DNA of 64,000 nucleotides from Adineta vaga (Eukaryota; Rotifera): NCBI GenBank assembly GCA_021613535.1, contig CP075494.1, positions 16,306,001 to 16,370,000 of the forward strand, read 5' to 3'. Shown piece by piece: positions 63,460 to 64,000 of this stretch (position 1 is its first letter; each line of letters starts with the position of its first letter). The notes under the pieces were generated by a model. It saw only the letters and a program-made list of their open reading frames with translations, ran no database searches and was not told where the DNA came from. The position numbers and the translations under genes were made by a program.

Positions 63460-64000
63460 TATATTTATCTAAAAGGAATTTTTTTAATGATAAGAAACAT
63501 TCGTGAATAAAAACAATAAATACTATGAGAAAGATAAACAGACAAAAAAAGAGAAGAAATTCTTCAAATTATCAATTATATTGATGTTCGTTTTCCTTGG
63601 TGATATATAGAATATATTTTGGCTATTGATATTCATTAAGAATATGTGATGGAAAAAACAAGAAATTCATTATTGAAGTTGAAGGATGATAAGATGTAGA
63701 ATTTAACTATAATAAAGTTATCAAAATGATTCATTCAATTAAAAATAAAATCAAAGAAATCGTTCTCTTTTTTTTGATAAAATTCTTCTTACTTCTTTTA
63801 TTAAATCAATAAATTGTTTATTTTCTTTATTGAACTAATTTCGCAATGTTTAACATCACGGAATAGGAAATATTCTCTTCGTCAATCGTTTCACGGTCAT
63901 GTTTATCACCAACTCAATGAAATTTTGCAACAGGATCAACTTTTGTTTTAACATCACTTACTATTTTATTTAATAACGATTGATGCGAACTTCATCATGA
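63460..64000. other. Right-end intergenic region
   Basis: AT-rich sequence upstream of the coiled-coil gene, which should include its promoter. No coding feature recognised before the window ends. Confidence 0.4.

Noticed and set aside
1-64000. CRISPR arrays, bacterial operons or ribosome-binding sites
   Set aside because: No regularly spaced identical repeats with unique spacers were seen. The genes are spliced and eukaryotic, so bacterial features are not expected.

Overview
The window looks like nuclear DNA of a bdelloid rotifer (Adineta/Rotaria type). It is AT-rich and eukaryotic, with many short GT..AG introns. The gene families are ones I associate with bdelloids: secreted proteins made of a Cys-rich or PAN-like head, a Ser/Thr linker and kelch repeats; membrane-anchored FG-GAP/VCBS repeat proteins; a mono-ADP-ribosyltransferase; divergent seven-helix receptors; and F-box proteins with leucine-rich-like tails. 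GTGTGGG-type repeats, like the telomere repeat I recall for Adineta, are scattered through the whole window as short hairpin-like pieces. The species call is inference; no database was searched.

Layout. 0-7.5 kb: two minus-strand kelch genes, a 152-bp hAT-type MITE and a 365-bp foldback repeat inside a long intron. 8.6-12.1 kb: an apparently intact non-LTR retrotransposon (endonuclease plus reverse transcriptase) on the minus strand. 13.6 kb: a 78-codon gene resembling a domain of bacterial secreted toxins. 14.2-16.6 kb: a ten-exon secreted Ig/LDLa protein. 18.3-19.2 kb: an ADP-ribosyltransferase. 20.1-20.5 kb: a tRNA-like gene followed by a U6 snRNA gene. 20.5-27.0 kb: one VCBS gene whose coding exon has been split by two transposons, a Helitron-like element and a 3.1-kb TTAA-flanked element.

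27.8-34.3 kb: a frameshifted GPCR, a second hAT MITE, a single-pass membrane protein with three repeated ectodomains, a broken kinase-like gene and a multipass membrane protein. 36.2-45.2 kb: a two-lobed aspartic peptidase, an F-box gene, and a PDZ-macro-macro-PARP gene. 47.5-51.5 kb: a decayed 3'-5' exonuclease pseudogene and an apparently intact Mutator-like (MULE) transposon with a five-exon transposase. 52-64 kb: a palindromic hexamer repeat, a PAN/Ser-Thr/adhesion-like gene, an intact GPCR, a dispersed duplication, a Helentron-like element, an F-box remnant, an anti-lipopolysaccharide-factor-like antimicrobial gene and a coiled-coil gene.

No operon-like or pathway-like cooperation among the genes is visible. 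The region reads as an accessory, transposon-rich (perhaps subtelomeric) segment with surface, defence and signalling genes in various states of decay. The most notable points are the doubly interrupted VCBS gene, whose frame closes exactly at both insertion borders; the dispersed telomere-like hairpins, two of which lie in or next to coding sequence; the PDZ-macro-macro-PARP architecture; and the candidate laterally acquired or unexpected defence genes (toxin-like domain, ALF-like peptide).
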